Below, one piece after another: positions 37,314-47,956 of a DNA stretch of 64,000 bases (position 1 is its first letter; each line of letters begins with the position of its first letter). This DNA is from Peteryoungia wuzhouensis (GTDB lineage Bacteria; Pseudomonadota; Alphaproteobacteria; Rhizobiales; Rhizobiaceae), in the NCBI RefSeq assembly GCF_003205195.1, contig NZ_QJRY01000001.1, positions 1,116,001-1,180,000 on the forward strand. Reading direction: 5' to 3'. Below the pieces are notes generated by a model, which saw only the letters and a list, made by a program, of their open reading frames with translations, had not been told where the DNA came from and did not search any database. A program made the position numbers and the translations under genes.

Positions 37314-37358
37314 GAAGCAAAGGCGGGCCGTTCCACTCAGAACGGCCCGATCTCCCCG

Positions 37359-38876
37359 ATGAAAACTCCGATCGCTCTCGCTGCCGGCCTCGCGCTGCTC
37401 ATGCCGACAGCGATCCCGTCGAGCGCCGGGGAAGCGGTCACCCGCAGTGACCTCTCCCCGCAAGACCTTGCCCGTGTGCAGGCGGTGACGACGCCAACCA
37501 GCGATTTCTCCAAAGCAGAACCCTTCGAGATCAAACAAGGCGGCGCCGGCACCTCGCAGCATGGCGTCTCCCGCGATGCCTTCTCGCATTTTGCCCCCAA
37601 CATCACCTTTGCCGAAGAGCAGGATTTCAAGCTCGGCAATGCGCTCTTCACCAAGCTCTGGGTCTCCTCCCCCTCCTCGACCCAGGCCTCCGATGGGCTG
37701 GGGCCGCTGTTCAACGCGCGCGCCTGCCAGAGCTGCCATGTGAAGGATGGACGCGGCCATCCGCCGGAGGGCGATCGTGACGCGACCTCAATGTTCCTGC
37801 GGCTCGCACGTGCCCCCGCCACCGCGGAAGAGCGCGCCAAGCTGGAGCGGCTGGAGGTGATGAGCCTGCCGGACCCGGTTTATGGCGGGCAGCTGCAGGA
37901 CCAGGCGGTACCGGGCCTTTCCGCCGAGGGGCGGATGCAGATCCGCTATGACGAACAGGCCGTGACGCTTTCGGGCGGCGAGACCGTGAGGCTGCGCCGA
38001 CCCACCTATTCGGTCTCCCACCTCGCCTACGGACCGCTCGACCCGACGACGACGCTGTCGCCGCGCATTGCCAATCCGATGATCGGGCTTGGCCTGATCG
38101 AGGCGATTGCCGAGGAGGATATCCTGGCCCTGGCAGACCCTGACGATGCCGACGGCGACGGGATCTCGGGCAAGGCGGCGCGCGCCCGCGATCACAGGAC
38201 CGGCGAGATCAAGCTCGGGCGTTTCGGCTGGAAGGCGCAGAACGCTTCTGTGCGCGACCAGAGTTCCGGCGCCTTTGCCGGGGATATCGGCATTTCGACG
38301 CCGGACGATCGACGTCATTTCGGCGATTGCACGCCAGCACAGGCGCAATGTCTCGCCAGCGCCACCGGCGTGCAGGCGCGGCTGGGCGACACCGAGGCGC
38401 CCGCCCCGGTGCTTGATCTCGTCACCTTCTATGCCAAGACCCTGGCGCCGCCGGCCCGTCGCGATGTCGAGCATGCCGAGGTCCTGCGCGGCAAGCAGCT
38501 GTTCTACGACGGCGGCTGCACCGCCTGCCACACACCCAAATTCGTCACCAGCCGCAAGGCCGACAACAAGGCGCAGGCCTTCCAGCTGATCTGGCCCTAT
38601 TCCGATTTCCTGCTGCATGACATGGGCGAGGGCCTCTCCGACGGGCAGGCCGTGGGCGATGCCACAGGAAGCGAGTGGCGCACACCGCCGCTCTGGGGTA
38701 TCGGTCTCACACAAGCCGTCAATGGCCACAGTTTCTTCCTGCATGACGGGCGCGCCCGCTCTCTCACCGAAGCCATCCTCTGGCATGGCGGGGAAGCGAA
38801 AGCGGCTCGGGATCTCTTTGCTGCTTCCGCCCCCCAGGACCGCAAGGCCCTCATCACATTCCTGGAGTCTCTCTGA
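37359..38876 (+). CDS. di-heme oxidoreductase family protein (DUF1111)
   Basis: 505-aa exported c-type cytochrome-like protein. Signal peptide through about residue 24 (MKTPIALAAGLALLMPTAIP). Heme motifs are CQSCH near residue 124 and CTACH near residue 386; SFFLHDGRARSLTEAILWHGG near the end is a peroxidase-like signature of the family. In Pseudomonas and Vibrio the family (formerly thiol oxidoreductase-like) stands between two imelysin genes. Probable electron-transfer partner in periplasmic iron handling. Begins 45 bp after the first imelysin gene. Confidence 0.9.
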   Translation: MKTPIALAAGLALLMPTAIPSSAGEAVTRSDLSPQDLARVQAVTTPTSDFSKAEPFEIKQGGAGTSQHGVSRDAFSHFAPNITFAEEQDFKLGNALFTKLWVSSPSSTQASDGLGPLFNARACQSCHVKDGRGHPPEGDRDATSMFLRLARAPATAEERAKLERLEVMSLPDPVYGGQLQDQAVPGLSAEGRMQIRYDEQAVTLSGGETVRLRRPTYSVSHLAYGPLDPTTTLSPRIANPMIGLGLIEAIAEEDILALADPDDADGDGISGKAARARDHRTGEIKLGRFGWKAQNASVRDQSSGAFAGDIGISTPDDRRHFGDCTPAQAQCLASATGVQARLGDTEAPAPVLDLVTFYAKTLAPPARRDVEHAEVLRGKQLFYDGGCTACHTPKFVTSRKADNKAQAFQLIWPYSDFLLHDMGEGLSDGQAVGDATGSEWRTPPLWGIGLTQAVNGHSFFLHDGRARSLTEAILWHGGEAKAARDLFAASAPQDRKALITFLESL

Positions 38877-39994
38877 TGCGGACACCGTTTACCCGGATCG
38901 CCTTCGCCACACTTCTGGCACTTCCGCTCGGCTTCGGCCCCGCGCTGGCGCAGGAAAGCCCCATCCCCCCCGGCGTGCTCGACACCGCGAAGGTGCCCGG
39001 CGTCATGGCCAAGGCCGTCGACGGTTTCATTCGCCCCGGCTATCACCGCTTCCATGACAGCGCGACCGCCATGGCATCCGCCATGGGCGCCCTGTGTGCT
39101 GCCCCCTCGCAGCTCAGCCTCGACGGTGCCCGGACAGCCTTTGGCAGCGTGGTCGACGCCTGGTCGCGGATCGAGATCGTGCGCGTCGGCCCCGTGCTCG
39201 AGGGCAATCGCTTCGAGCGCATCCTGTTTTTCCCCGACCGCAAGGGCACTGGCTTGAAACAGGTGCAGGCCGCGCTTGCCAAATCGGACGAAAGCGCGAC
39301 GTCGATGGAGACGCTGAAGGACAAGAGCGTTGCAATGCAGGGCATCGGCGCGCTCGAATTCGTACTCTACGGCACAGGCGCCGAGGCGTTGACCGCCGAG
39401 AAGGAGGGCTATCGCTGCCGCTATGGGGCGGCCATCGCCGCCAATCTGCAGCGGTTGGGCGGCGAGCTTGCGACCGAATGGGACAAACCGGACGGCATTC
39501 AGGCCGCCTGGAAGACACCGGGCCCGAACAACCCCATCTATCGCGACGAAGCAGAGGCAGCCAAGGAGCTGCTCGGCGTGCTCGTGCATGCGGCTGAAAC
39601 CGTGCGCGACCAGCGCATTGAGAGTTTTTACAAGGGTGATGCGGCGAAGGCCCTGCCCCACCAGGCGATCTACTGGCGCTCTGGCAATACCTTCCGCTCG
39701 ATCACGGCCAATATCGAGGGTATCCGCGACCTGATGGACCAATCCGGCATGGCTGACCTCTTGGCCGAAGACAATCGCTCGGTCGTCAGCTCCACCGATT
39801 TCGTGGCGCATTCCCTGGCGCGGGTTTCCGGTGATATCGAACCCGATGTCGCCAAGGCGCTCGAAACGCCGGAACAGGTGGCGAAACTCGACTTCCTGCT
39901 GCTCAACAGCCGCGACCTGATCCTGCGCCTCAACAATGATCTCGGTGGCGGTATCGGCCTTGCCGCCGGTTTCTCCTTTTCCGACGGGGACTGA
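38876..39994 (+). CDS. imelysin family periplasmic protein, second copy
   Basis: 372-aa exported protein with signal peptide MRTPFTRIAFATLLALPLGF, cleaved near ALAQ. The position of the GxHxxE motif reads GIGALEFVLYG, so the His is replaced; this is typical of the second imelysin subtype in such operons and suggests a different metal or partner role. Start overlaps the DUF1111 stop by one base. Only distant sequence similarity to the first imelysin. Confidence 0.86.
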   Translation: MRTPFTRIAFATLLALPLGFGPALAQESPIPPGVLDTAKVPGVMAKAVDGFIRPGYHRFHDSATAMASAMGALCAAPSQLSLDGARTAFGSVVDAWSRIEIVRVGPVLEGNRFERILFFPDRKGTGLKQVQAALAKSDESATSMETLKDKSVAMQGIGALEFVLYGTGAEALTAEKEGYRCRYGAAIAANLQRLGGELATEWDKPDGIQAAWKTPGPNNPIYRDEAEAAKELLGVLVHAAETVRDQRIESFYKGDAAKALPHQAIYWRSGNTFRSITANIEGIRDLMDQSGMADLLAEDNRSVVSSTDFVAHSLARVSGDIEPDVAKALETPEQVAKLDFLLLNSRDLILRLNNDLGGGIGLAAGFSFSDGD

Positions 39995-39995
39995 G

Positions 39996-41072
39996 ATGCC
40001 GGTCCTGCCCTTGATCGATCGCCGTGCCTTCGTGCGGGCGGCGGGCCTTGCCTTCGTCGCCGGGCTGACGCCGCGCGCCGCCTTCGCGCTCGACCAGACG
40101 GATGCGGTCTATGCCTCCGGCCTGAAGCTGCCGGATGGCCGGTTTGCCATTGGCCTTGTCAGTGAGGCCGGGGAACTCATCGAGCAGATCGCGCTTCCGG
40201 GCCGCGTCCACGGGCTTTGCCACAGCACGGTCAACGGCCTCTCCGTCGCCTTTGCCCGGCGACCGGGCACCTTTGCCGTCATCTTCGACACCACCCACCG
40301 GGCCGAACCGAAAATCATCTCGGCGCCGGAGGGGCGACATTATTTCGGCCATGGCGCCTTTTCGCCCAATGGTCAGCTGTTTTACGCCAGCGAAAACGAT
40401 TTTGACGCCAATGCCGGCGTGATCGGGATCTATGACTGCCTTTCGGGTTTTAAACGCGTCGGCGAAGTGCCGGCCCATGGCATCGGCACGCATGACATCA
40501 CGGTGACGGCTGACGGCATGCTGGTCATCGCCAATGGCGGCATCGAGACCCATCCGGATTTCGGCCGCACCAAGCTCAATCTCGACCATATGGACCCATC
40601 CTTGGCGCTGGTCGATGCGAAGAGCGGCGAGCTGATCCAGAAACACGCTTTGCCCGCCGAACTGCGCCAGCTCTCCACCCGCCATCTGGATATCGCCGAG
40701 GACGGCAAGATCTGGTTTGCCTGCCAATATGAGGGGCCGCGCACCGACCGGCCGCCGCTGGTCGGGCATTTCTCCAAGGGCGAGGCTCTCTCCTTCGTGT
40801 CGCTGCCGGAGGCGACCACCGACCGGCTCGGCAATTATGTCGGCGCCATCGCCGTCAACCGCGCCCAGGGCCTGGTCGGCATTGCCTCGCCGAAGAATGG
40901 GCTCTGGGCCGTGCTCGACGGACGCGACGGACGGCTGATCTCGGAAACGGTGGTCGCGGATGCCGCCGGCATCGCGCCGTCCCGTGAGAGTTTTGCCGTC
41001 TCCTCCTATCGCGGCGACTTCCTCGACCGGGTGCACCGCGTTGCCTGGGACCAGCATATCGTTCGGCTCTGA
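39996..41072 (+). CDS. DUF1513 domain periplasmic protein, Tat-type signal
   Basis: 358-aa beta-propeller-like protein. The N-terminus LPLIDRRAFVRAAGLAFVAG has a twin-arginine motif (RRAFVR) and an alanine-rich core ending AAFA, so it probably leaves the cytosol folded. The body carries repeated segments such as GRHYFGHGAFSPNGQLFYAS and EVPAHGIGTHDITVTADG, typical of DUF1513. It is the last gene of the imelysin operon (2 bp after the previous stop); function unknown but its constant linkage points to iron handling. Confidence 0.88.
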   Translation: MPVLPLIDRRAFVRAAGLAFVAGLTPRAAFALDQTDAVYASGLKLPDGRFAIGLVSEAGELIEQIALPGRVHGLCHSTVNGLSVAFARRPGTFAVIFDTTHRAEPKIISAPEGRHYFGHGAFSPNGQLFYASENDFDANAGVIGIYDCLSGFKRVGEVPAHGIGTHDITVTADGMLVIANGGIETHPDFGRTKLNLDHMDPSLALVDAKSGELIQKHALPAELRQLSTRHLDIAEDGKIWFACQYEGPRTDRPPLVGHFSKGEALSFVSLPEATTDRLGNYVGAIAVNRAQGLVGIASPKNGLWAVLDGRDGRLISETVVADAAGIAPSRESFAVSSYRGDFLDRVHRVAWDQHIVRL

Positions 41073-41123
41073 TCGGTTGACCGGCATCTGGCCAAAGGCG
41101 ACCGGCTGCCCTAGTTAGGCTCC

Positions 41124-41576
41124 ATGCGCATCATCCTCACCTATGCCGTCTTCATCGTCATCGTCGTTTCGGCCGGTCTCTTGTCCGGCCTCGCGAACAT
41201 GTCAGGCGACTGGTATGCGACGCTGCAGAAGCCGTTTTTCAACCCGCCCGCCTGGCTCTTCGGCCCGGTCTGGACCACGCTCTATGTGCTGATCGGCATT
41301 GCCGGTGCGCGGATCTGGATGCGGGCACCGAAATCGGCGGCGATGCAGCTTTGGTTTGCCCAGTTGGGTGCCAATCTGCTCTGGTCGCCTGCCTTTTTCG
41401 GTCTGCAGAACCCCGAACTCGGCCTCATCGTGATTGCCGGCATGCTGCTGACGATCGTCGGCTTCATGATCAAGGCGCGGCCGATCGACCGTGTCTCGAC
41501 ACTGCTCTTTGTCCCCTATCTCGCCTGGGTCGCCTTTGCGAGCCTGCTCAACCTCAGCATTGCCTGGCTCAATTGA
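41124..41576 (+). CDS. tspO: TspO/MBR family tryptophan-rich sensory protein
   Basis: 150-aa five-helix membrane protein. GDWYATLQKPFFNPPAWLFG and PVWTTLYVLIGIAGARIW are the TspO signatures, with LWSPAFFGLQNPELGLIVIAG later. TspO binds porphyrins and in Rhodobacter and Sinorhizobium affects photosynthetic or nutrient-stress gene expression. No partner gene is evident. Start ATG at 41124. Confidence 0.93.
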   Translation: MRIILTYAVFIVIVVSAGLLSGLANMSGDWYATLQKPFFNPPAWLFGPVWTTLYVLIGIAGARIWMRAPKSAAMQLWFAQLGANLLWSPAFFGLQNPELGLIVIAGMLLTIVGFMIKARPIDRVSTLLFVPYLAWVAFASLLNLSIAWLN

Positions 41577-41644
41577 AAACTGGCTGATGAGTGCTTGCAT
41601 GCCTTATTTCTGCGTGCCAATTTCGCGCCGAAGGGGCATCAAGC

Positions 41645-42094
41645 ATGACAGAAATCGATCCTGATACCGTCGAGGCACGCATTCGACGCAGTTTTGCTCG
41701 TCAGGGCGCCATGGAGACGCTGGGGGCGGAGCTTTCGCGCATCAGTCAGGGTGTCGTCGAGATCGAACTGGGTTTCGATCCCAAGCTCACCCAGCAACAC
41801 GGTTTCCTGCATGCGGGCGTGATTTCGGCAGCGCTTGATACGGCCTGCAGCTATGCAGCCTATACCGTGGTCGAGCCCGAAGTCTCGCTGCTCACCATCG
41901 AATTCAAGGTCAACCTGATGTCGCCGGGCCGGGGCGAACGTTTTCTGTTTCGTGGCGAGATCACCAAGCCCGGCTCCAACATCATCGTGGCCGACGGGCG
42001 CGGTTATGCGCTGACCGACGGTCCGGCCAAGCTGATCGCCTCGATGACCAGCACCTTGATGGTGATCCGCGGGCGGGAGGGGATTTCCGGATGA
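41645..42094 (+). CDS. PaaI-type hotdog thioesterase
   Basis: 149-aa hotdog-fold protein. The core QQHGFLHAGVISAALDTACS with following YTVVEPEVSLLTIEFKVNLM is the PaaI/YigI-like thioesterase pattern. Probably hydrolyses an acyl-CoA of unknown chain. ATG at 41645; the frame upstream to 41591 has no family sequence. It overlaps the next start by four bases, so it is translationally coupled to the nucleosidase gene. Confidence 0.85.
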   Translation: MTEIDPDTVEARIRRSFARQGAMETLGAELSRISQGVVEIELGFDPKLTQQHGFLHAGVISAALDTACSYAAYTVVEPEVSLLTIEFKVNLMSPGRGERFLFRGEITKPGSNIIVADGRGYALTDGPAKLIASMTSTLMVIRGREGISG

Positions 42095-42729
42095 GCTATG
42101 AGATGAAGTCGATCGCCGGCAGACAGGTGCTCTTCGTCATGGCAGCGGATGCCGAATACGGCGTCTTCCTGCGCACGCGCATTTCGCCGCTGATGACCGG
42201 CGTAGGCCCGGTCGAAGCCGCGGTCGTCCTGACCAGGGAACTGGCGCGGCTCGCTATCCATGACGATCTTCCGGACCTCGTGGTCTCGCTCGGTTCGGCC
42301 GGCTCCGCCAGGCTCGAACAGGCCGAAGTCTATCAGGTCTCCTCCGTTTCCTATCGCGACATGGATGCCTCCGCCTTCGGCTTCGAAAAGGGCAAGACGC
42401 CGTTTCTCGATCTGCCCGTCGCCGTCGAGCTTCCCTTGCGCATTCCCGGCATTCCCATCGCCAGCCTCTCCACCGGCGCCAATGTCGTCTCGGGGGCTGC
42501 CTATCAGTCGATCGATGCCGACATGGTCGAGATGGAAACCTTCGCGATCCTGCGCGCCTGCCAGAGTTTTGGCGTGCCGCTGATCGGCCTGCGCGGCATT
42601 TCCGATGGGCGCCACGACGTCAACCATATCGACGACTGGACGCAGTATCTGCACATCATCGACAAGAAGCTGGCGCTCGCGGTCGACAGCCTGCAGACGG
42701 CGCTCGAAGACGGCGTCTTCTGGTTCTGA
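42091..42729 (+). CDS. mtnN: 5'-methylthioadenosine/S-adenosylhomocysteine nucleosidase
   Basis: 212-aa PNP/UDP-phosphorylase-fold nucleosidase. LFVMAADAEYGVFL gives the N-terminal active-site Glu, GVGPVEAAVVLTRELA the glycine-rich loop, VEMETFAILRAC the ribose-binding Met-Glu and RGISDGRHD the catalytic Asp. It removes adenine from MTA and SAH, products of SAM-dependent reactions. The short form is typical of Rhizobiales. Downstream guaA follows after 76 bp. Confidence 0.85.
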   Translation: MSYEMKSIAGRQVLFVMAADAEYGVFLRTRISPLMTGVGPVEAAVVLTRELARLAIHDDLPDLVVSLGSAGSARLEQAEVYQVSSVSYRDMDASAFGFEKGKTPFLDLPVAVELPLRIPGIPIASLSTGANVVSGAAYQSIDADMVEMETFAILRACQSFGVPLIGLRGISDGRHDVNHIDDWTQYLHIIDKKLALAVDSLQTALEDGVFWF

Positions 42730-42805
42730 GCAGGCGCACAAAAAATCGGGATTCTCCGTCCGATCTGCCATTGAAAGATGGCCCCTTTTTCTTTAAAGGC
42801 TCGCC

Positions 42806-44368
<1,563 letters not shown>

Positions 44369-44398
44369 GGCGACCGCCTCAACCTTAGTGAACGAATG

Positions 44399-44427
44399 AA
44401 ACGGAGGGCCTCGCCCTCCGTTTTCTT
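44399..44427 (+). terminator. rho-independent terminator after guaA
   Basis: Perfect 11-bp stem AAACGGAGGGC (44399-44409) / GCCCTCCGTTT (44413-44423), 3-nt loop, then TTCTTTTCC. It lies between convergent guaA and ogt and may work for both. Confidence 0.88.
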
Positions 44428-44442
44428 TTCCGTACCCTGTCC

Positions 44443-45018
44443 TCAGAAAGCAAAGGACTGCTGCGCCGGGGTCGTTTCAGGCAGCTCAACCCCCTCCAGC
44501 TCCAGCATTCGCAGCTTGGCGTCCGTTCCGCCAGGCGCGGAGAAGCCGCCGATCTTGCGTCCGGCCGCGAGGACCCTATGGCAGGGGATGATCAGCGGAA
44601 TGGGGTTCTTGGCCATGGCCTGGCCGATCGTCCATGCGCCCGCCGGTCCGAGTTCCAGTTCGGCGGCCAGGGCGCCATAGGTGGTCGACGTGCCCCAGCC
44701 CAGGCGTCGCGTGGCCGCATAGATCTGGCGATACAGATCGGTCTGGGCGGACAAGTCGAGCAGCAGATCGGAAAAATCGCTCTGCTCGCCATCAAAGTAG
44801 CGCTTCACGCGGCCGATCACACCCGCCATCCGGGCGTCCGGATCCGTCTCGATGATCGAGGCGTGGCGCCGACTTATGGACAGCACCGTCTCTTCCTGCG
44901 ATGCAGCCGGCAGTCGGAAGCCTGCGATGCCATTCTCGCTCCAGAGAATGGCACAATGGCCATGGGCGGCCTCGAAGGTCGCATAGTAATGCGTGACTGA
45001 CATGATGCGCTCGTCCAT
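44443..45018 (-). CDS. ogt: methylated-DNA-[protein]-cysteine S-methyltransferase
   Basis: 191-aa suicide repair enzyme for O6-alkylguanine. The acceptor Cys is in PLIIPCHRVLAAGRKIGGFSAP; the helix-turn-helix is GTSTTYGALAAELELG..TIGQAMAKNP. No Ada N-terminal zinc or AraC part, so it is a constitutive Ogt type. ATG at 45018 has AAGGGG 7 nt before it; ATG five codons later is also possible. Confidence 0.92.
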   Translation of the reverse strand: MDERIMSVTHYYATFEAAHGHCAILWSENGIAGFRLPAASQEETVLSISRRHASIIETDPDARMAGVIGRVKRYFDGEQSDFSDLLLDLSAQTDLYRQIYAATRRLGWGTSTTYGALAAELELGPAGAWTIGQAMAKNPIPLIIPCHRVLAAGRKIGGFSAPGGTDAKLRMLELEGVELPETTPAQQSFAF

Positions 45019-45175
45019 CTGGCTGCCCCTTGCAGCATGCTGAAGATGGCTCTTCCCGGCCCGCCCGGCAACCCGATTTCCGAACCTCTCCTCTTCACCA
45101 ATCCGGCAGGACGGTGCCGGCTTGCCATGCGCGGCTGTGCCTTGCTATCCCTCGTTTGTGAACAGGAGACATGGC

Positions 45176-45526
45176 ATGCCCACCACCATCTACGGCATCA
45201 AGAACTGCGACACGATGAAGAAGGCCCGCACCTGGCTTGATGACCACAGCGTCTCGCATGACTTCCACGACTACAAGGCCAAGGGCATTGACGCGTCGAC
45301 CCTCGACAGCTGGATCGGCAAAGTCGGCTGGGAGGTGCTCCTGAACAAGGCCGGCACCACCTTCAAGAAGCTCGACGACGCGCAGAAAGAGAACCTTGAC
45401 GCCGCGAAGGCCAAGACGCTGATGCTGGCGCAGCCCTCGATGATCAAACGCCCGGTGCTCGACGTGGACGGCGCGCTTGTCGTCGGTTTCAAGCCCGAGA
45501 CCTATCAGCAAACCTTCAAGGCCTGA
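45176..45526 (+). CDS. ArsC/Spx/YffB family thioredoxin-fold protein
   Basis: 116-aa ArsC-family protein. It starts TTIYGIKNCDTMKKARTWL, with a single Cys where arsenate reductases have theirs, and has the C-terminal IKRPVLDVDGALVVGF, matching the YffB branch. True arsenate reductase activity is not established for this branch. ATG at 45176 follows GGAG at 7 nt. It precedes ybaK by 4 nt, so they are co-transcribed. Confidence 0.88.
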   Translation: MPTTIYGIKNCDTMKKARTWLDDHSVSHDFHDYKAKGIDASTLDSWIGKVGWEVLLNKAGTTFKKLDDAQKENLDAAKAKTLMLAQPSMIKRPVLDVDGALVVGFKPETYQQTFKA

Positions 45527-45530
45527 TCCC

Positions 45531-46004
45531 ATGGCGAAGACCACCCGCGCCACGCAGTTTCTCGACAAGGCCGGCGTCGCCTATACCACCGCGACCTATG
45601 ACTACGACCCGAATGCCGAGCGCATCGGGCTGCAGGCGGCGGAAGCGATCGGCGAGCATCCGTCGCGGGTGCTGAAGACGCTGATGGCCGAACTCGACGG
45701 CAAGCCGGTCTGCGTCGTCGTGCCCTCCGACAAGGAGGTGTCGATGAAGAAGCTGGCGGCAGCCTTCGGCGGAAAATCCGCAGCGATGATGAAGCCGGCC
45801 AACGCGGAAAAGCTCACCGGATTCGTGGTCGGCGGCATCAGCCCCTTCGGCCAGAAAAAGCAGGTGCCGACCGCTATCGAGATCTCCGCCATGGACGAGC
45901 CGCTCGTCTACATGAATGGCGGACAGCGCGGGCTGCAGGTGCGGCTCTCACCACAGGATGCGCAAAAGGCGCTGCTTGCAATTGTAGCGCATTTGATCGC
46001 CTGA
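45531..46004 (+). CDS. ybaK: Cys-tRNA(Pro) deacylase YbaK/EbsC type
   Basis: 157-aa editing-domain protein that hydrolyses cysteine wrongly attached to tRNA(Pro). VLKTLMAELDGKPVCVVVPSDKEVSMKKLA contains the conserved Lys of the YbaK pocket, and TGFVVGGISPFGQKKQVPTAIE is the family signature GGISPxGxK. It follows the YffB-type gene directly. Confidence 0.93.
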   Translation: MAKTTRATQFLDKAGVAYTTATYDYDPNAERIGLQAAEAIGEHPSRVLKTLMAELDGKPVCVVVPSDKEVSMKKLAAAFGGKSAAMMKPANAEKLTGFVVGGISPFGQKKQVPTAIEISAMDEPLVYMNGGQRGLQVRLSPQDAQKALLAIVAHLIA

Positions 46005-46076
46005 CCTCGCCCCGCGGTCTGGACTTCGCCATCTTTGCCCTTAACTCTGGCGTGACAGCCACAACAGGAATGCCCC

Positions 46077-47327
46077 ATGACCCTTCCCGATTACTCCGCC
46101 TCCATCGATCCTGTAAAACTCGACAAGCTCGCCGAGGTGGCGATCAAGGTCGGCTTGCAGCTGCAAAAGGGTCAGGACCTGGTGCTGACGGCCCCGCTCG
46201 TCGCCGTGCCGCTGGTGCGGCTGATCACGGCGCATGCCTACAAAGCGGGCGCGTCGACGGTCACCACCTTCTATTCGGACGAGGAGACGACGCTGGCGCG
46301 CTATCGCCACGGTCACGACGAGAGCTTCGATCGCGCGCCGAACTGGCTCTATGACGGCATGGCGAAGGCTTATGAAAACGGCGCGGCACGCCTCGCGATC
46401 GCCGGCGACAATCCGATGCTGCTCGCCTCCGAAGACCCTGCCAAGGTCGGCCGCGCCAACAAGGCGACCTCGATCGCCTACAAGCCGGCGCTGGAGCATA
46501 TCTCCAACTTCGACATCAACTGGAACATCTGCTCCTACCCGAACCCGTCCTGGGCGAAGCTCGTCTTCCCTGATCTGCCGATCGACGAGGCCGTGCGCAA
46601 GCTGGCCGACGCGATCTTTGCTGCCTCGCGTGTCGATCGCGACGATCCGGTCGCGGCCTGGGCCGAACACAATGCGGAACTGAAGAAGCGCTCGACCTGG
46701 CTCAACGGCGAACGCTTCTCAGCGCTGCATTTTACCGGCCCCGGCACGGACCTGACGGTTGGCCTCGCCGACGGCCATGAATGGCATGGCGGTGCGTCGA
46801 CGGCGAAGAACGGCGTGACCTGCAATCCGAACATTCCGACGGAGGAGGTCTTCACCACGCCGCATGCGCTGAAGGTGGAGGGCCATGTCTCCTCGACCAA
46901 GCCGCTTTCGCACCAGGGCACGTTGATCGACGACATCCAGGTGCGGTTCGAAGGCGGCCGGATCGTCGAGGCCAAGGCATCCAAGGGCGAGGCCGTGCTC
47001 AACAAGGTGCTCGACACCGACGAAGGTGCACGGCGGCTGGGCGAAGTGGCGCTGGTGCCGCATTCCTCGCCGATCTCGGCCTCGGGCGTGCTGTTCTACA
47101 ACACGCTGTTCGACGAAAACGCCTCCTGCCACATCGCACTCGGCCAGTGCTATTCGAAGTGCTTCCTCGACGGGGCCTCGCTCAGCCCGGACCAGATCAA
47201 GGCGCAGGGCGGCAATTCCTCGCTGATCCACATCGACTGGATGATCGGTTCCGACAAGGTCGATATCGACGGCATCCGCGCCGATGGCTCCAAGGTTCCG
47301 GTGATGCGCAAGGGCGAGTGGGCCTGA
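46077..47327 (+). CDS. M29 family aminopeptidase (AmpS-like)
   Basis: 416-aa cytosolic metallo-aminopeptidase with a two-metal site. Metal and catalytic motifs: NIPTEEVFTTPHA, RLGEVALVP, LFDENASCHIALGQCY and HIDWMIGSDKVDIDG. The N-terminal domain has KLAEVAIKVGLQLQKGQDLVL. The clan is known for broad aminopeptidase activity with cobalt or zinc. ATG at 46077. A bidirectional terminator follows. Confidence 0.92.
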   Translation: MTLPDYSASIDPVKLDKLAEVAIKVGLQLQKGQDLVLTAPLVAVPLVRLITAHAYKAGASTVTTFYSDEETTLARYRHGHDESFDRAPNWLYDGMAKAYENGAARLAIAGDNPMLLASEDPAKVGRANKATSIAYKPALEHISNFDINWNICSYPNPSWAKLVFPDLPIDEAVRKLADAIFAASRVDRDDPVAAWAEHNAELKKRSTWLNGERFSALHFTGPGTDLTVGLADGHEWHGGASTAKNGVTCNPNIPTEEVFTTPHALKVEGHVSSTKPLSHQGTLIDDIQVRFEGGRIVEAKASKGEAVLNKVLDTDEGARRLGEVALVPHSSPISASGVLFYNTLFDENASCHIALGQCYSKCFLDGASLSPDQIKAQGGNSSLIHIDWMIGSDKVDIDGIRADGSKVPVMRKGEWA

Positions 47328-47352
47328 GACTTAATCCCTCAGCGGTCAAACA

Positions 47353-47390
47353 AAAACCCCGTCCTCATTCCAGGGCGGGGTTTTGATTTT
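47353..47390. terminator. bidirectional rho-independent terminator
   Basis: AAAACCCCGTCC (47353-47364) pairs with GGGCGGGGTTTT (47373-47384) with one G-T pair and an 8-nt loop, flanked by A and T tracts. Ends both the aminopeptidase gene (+) and the small exported protein gene (-). Confidence 0.88.
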
Positions 47391-47407
47391 CGGCCAGAGC
47401 CTCAAAC

Positions 47408-47761
47408 TCAGCGGTAGTAGACGATCTTGCCGCCGTTGAGCGCGGTCTGGACCCAGAGCACGTTGTGCTGCGCAATGCCGCGGACCTGGAGTGCGGCAAC
47501 CAGGCTCGGATCTTCCGTGACGACGGCCTGAGCCAGACGCAGACTGTTGCCGGTCGGGTAGATGGCCTGGCGCGGATAGGTGTGACGATCGAACCCGCCG
47601 CGATCGACGCGGATTGCCGTGACATTGCCGTTATACTGCTTGCCGAACAGGATCTCGCGCGGCGTCCAGCCACCGGCTTCGACATAGGTGGCAGCCTGGG
47701 CGGAAACAACGCCGAACGTGGCCGCAGCGACAATGGCGGCCAGAATGGTCTTCTTCATCAT
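47408..47761 (-). CDS. small exported protein of unknown function
   Basis: 117-aa protein with a clear signal peptide MMKKTILAAIVAAATFGVVS followed by AQAA cleavage. The mature part (TYVEAGGWTPREILFGKQYN..YPTGNSLRLAQAVV..IVYYR) has no motif I recognise and no cysteine. Start at 47761 is picked because AAGGAG is 7 nt upstream; ATGs either side are in frame. Possible rhizobial periplasmic protein family. Confidence 0.72.
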   Translation of the reverse strand: MMKKTILAAIVAAATFGVVSAQAATYVEAGGWTPREILFGKQYNGNVTAIRVDRGGFDRHTYPRQAIYPTGNSLRLAQAVVTEDPSLVAALQVRGIAQHNVLWVQTALNGGKIVYYR

Positions 47762-47956
47762 GATCATACTCCTTTTCGCCGAGTGCCGTGTTCATGCATT
47801 CAGCTTCGGAGACAGATGTGGCGACGACGAAGATAGTTTTCCAGTATAATCACGTCGGGTTGATCAATTGCGCGCAATTTATTTGCCGCCGGGCGGCCGT
47901 GCAGCGCTGTGCCGGTCAACCGAAATCGATGACCGGCAGATCGGTGGCAGCGCCTG

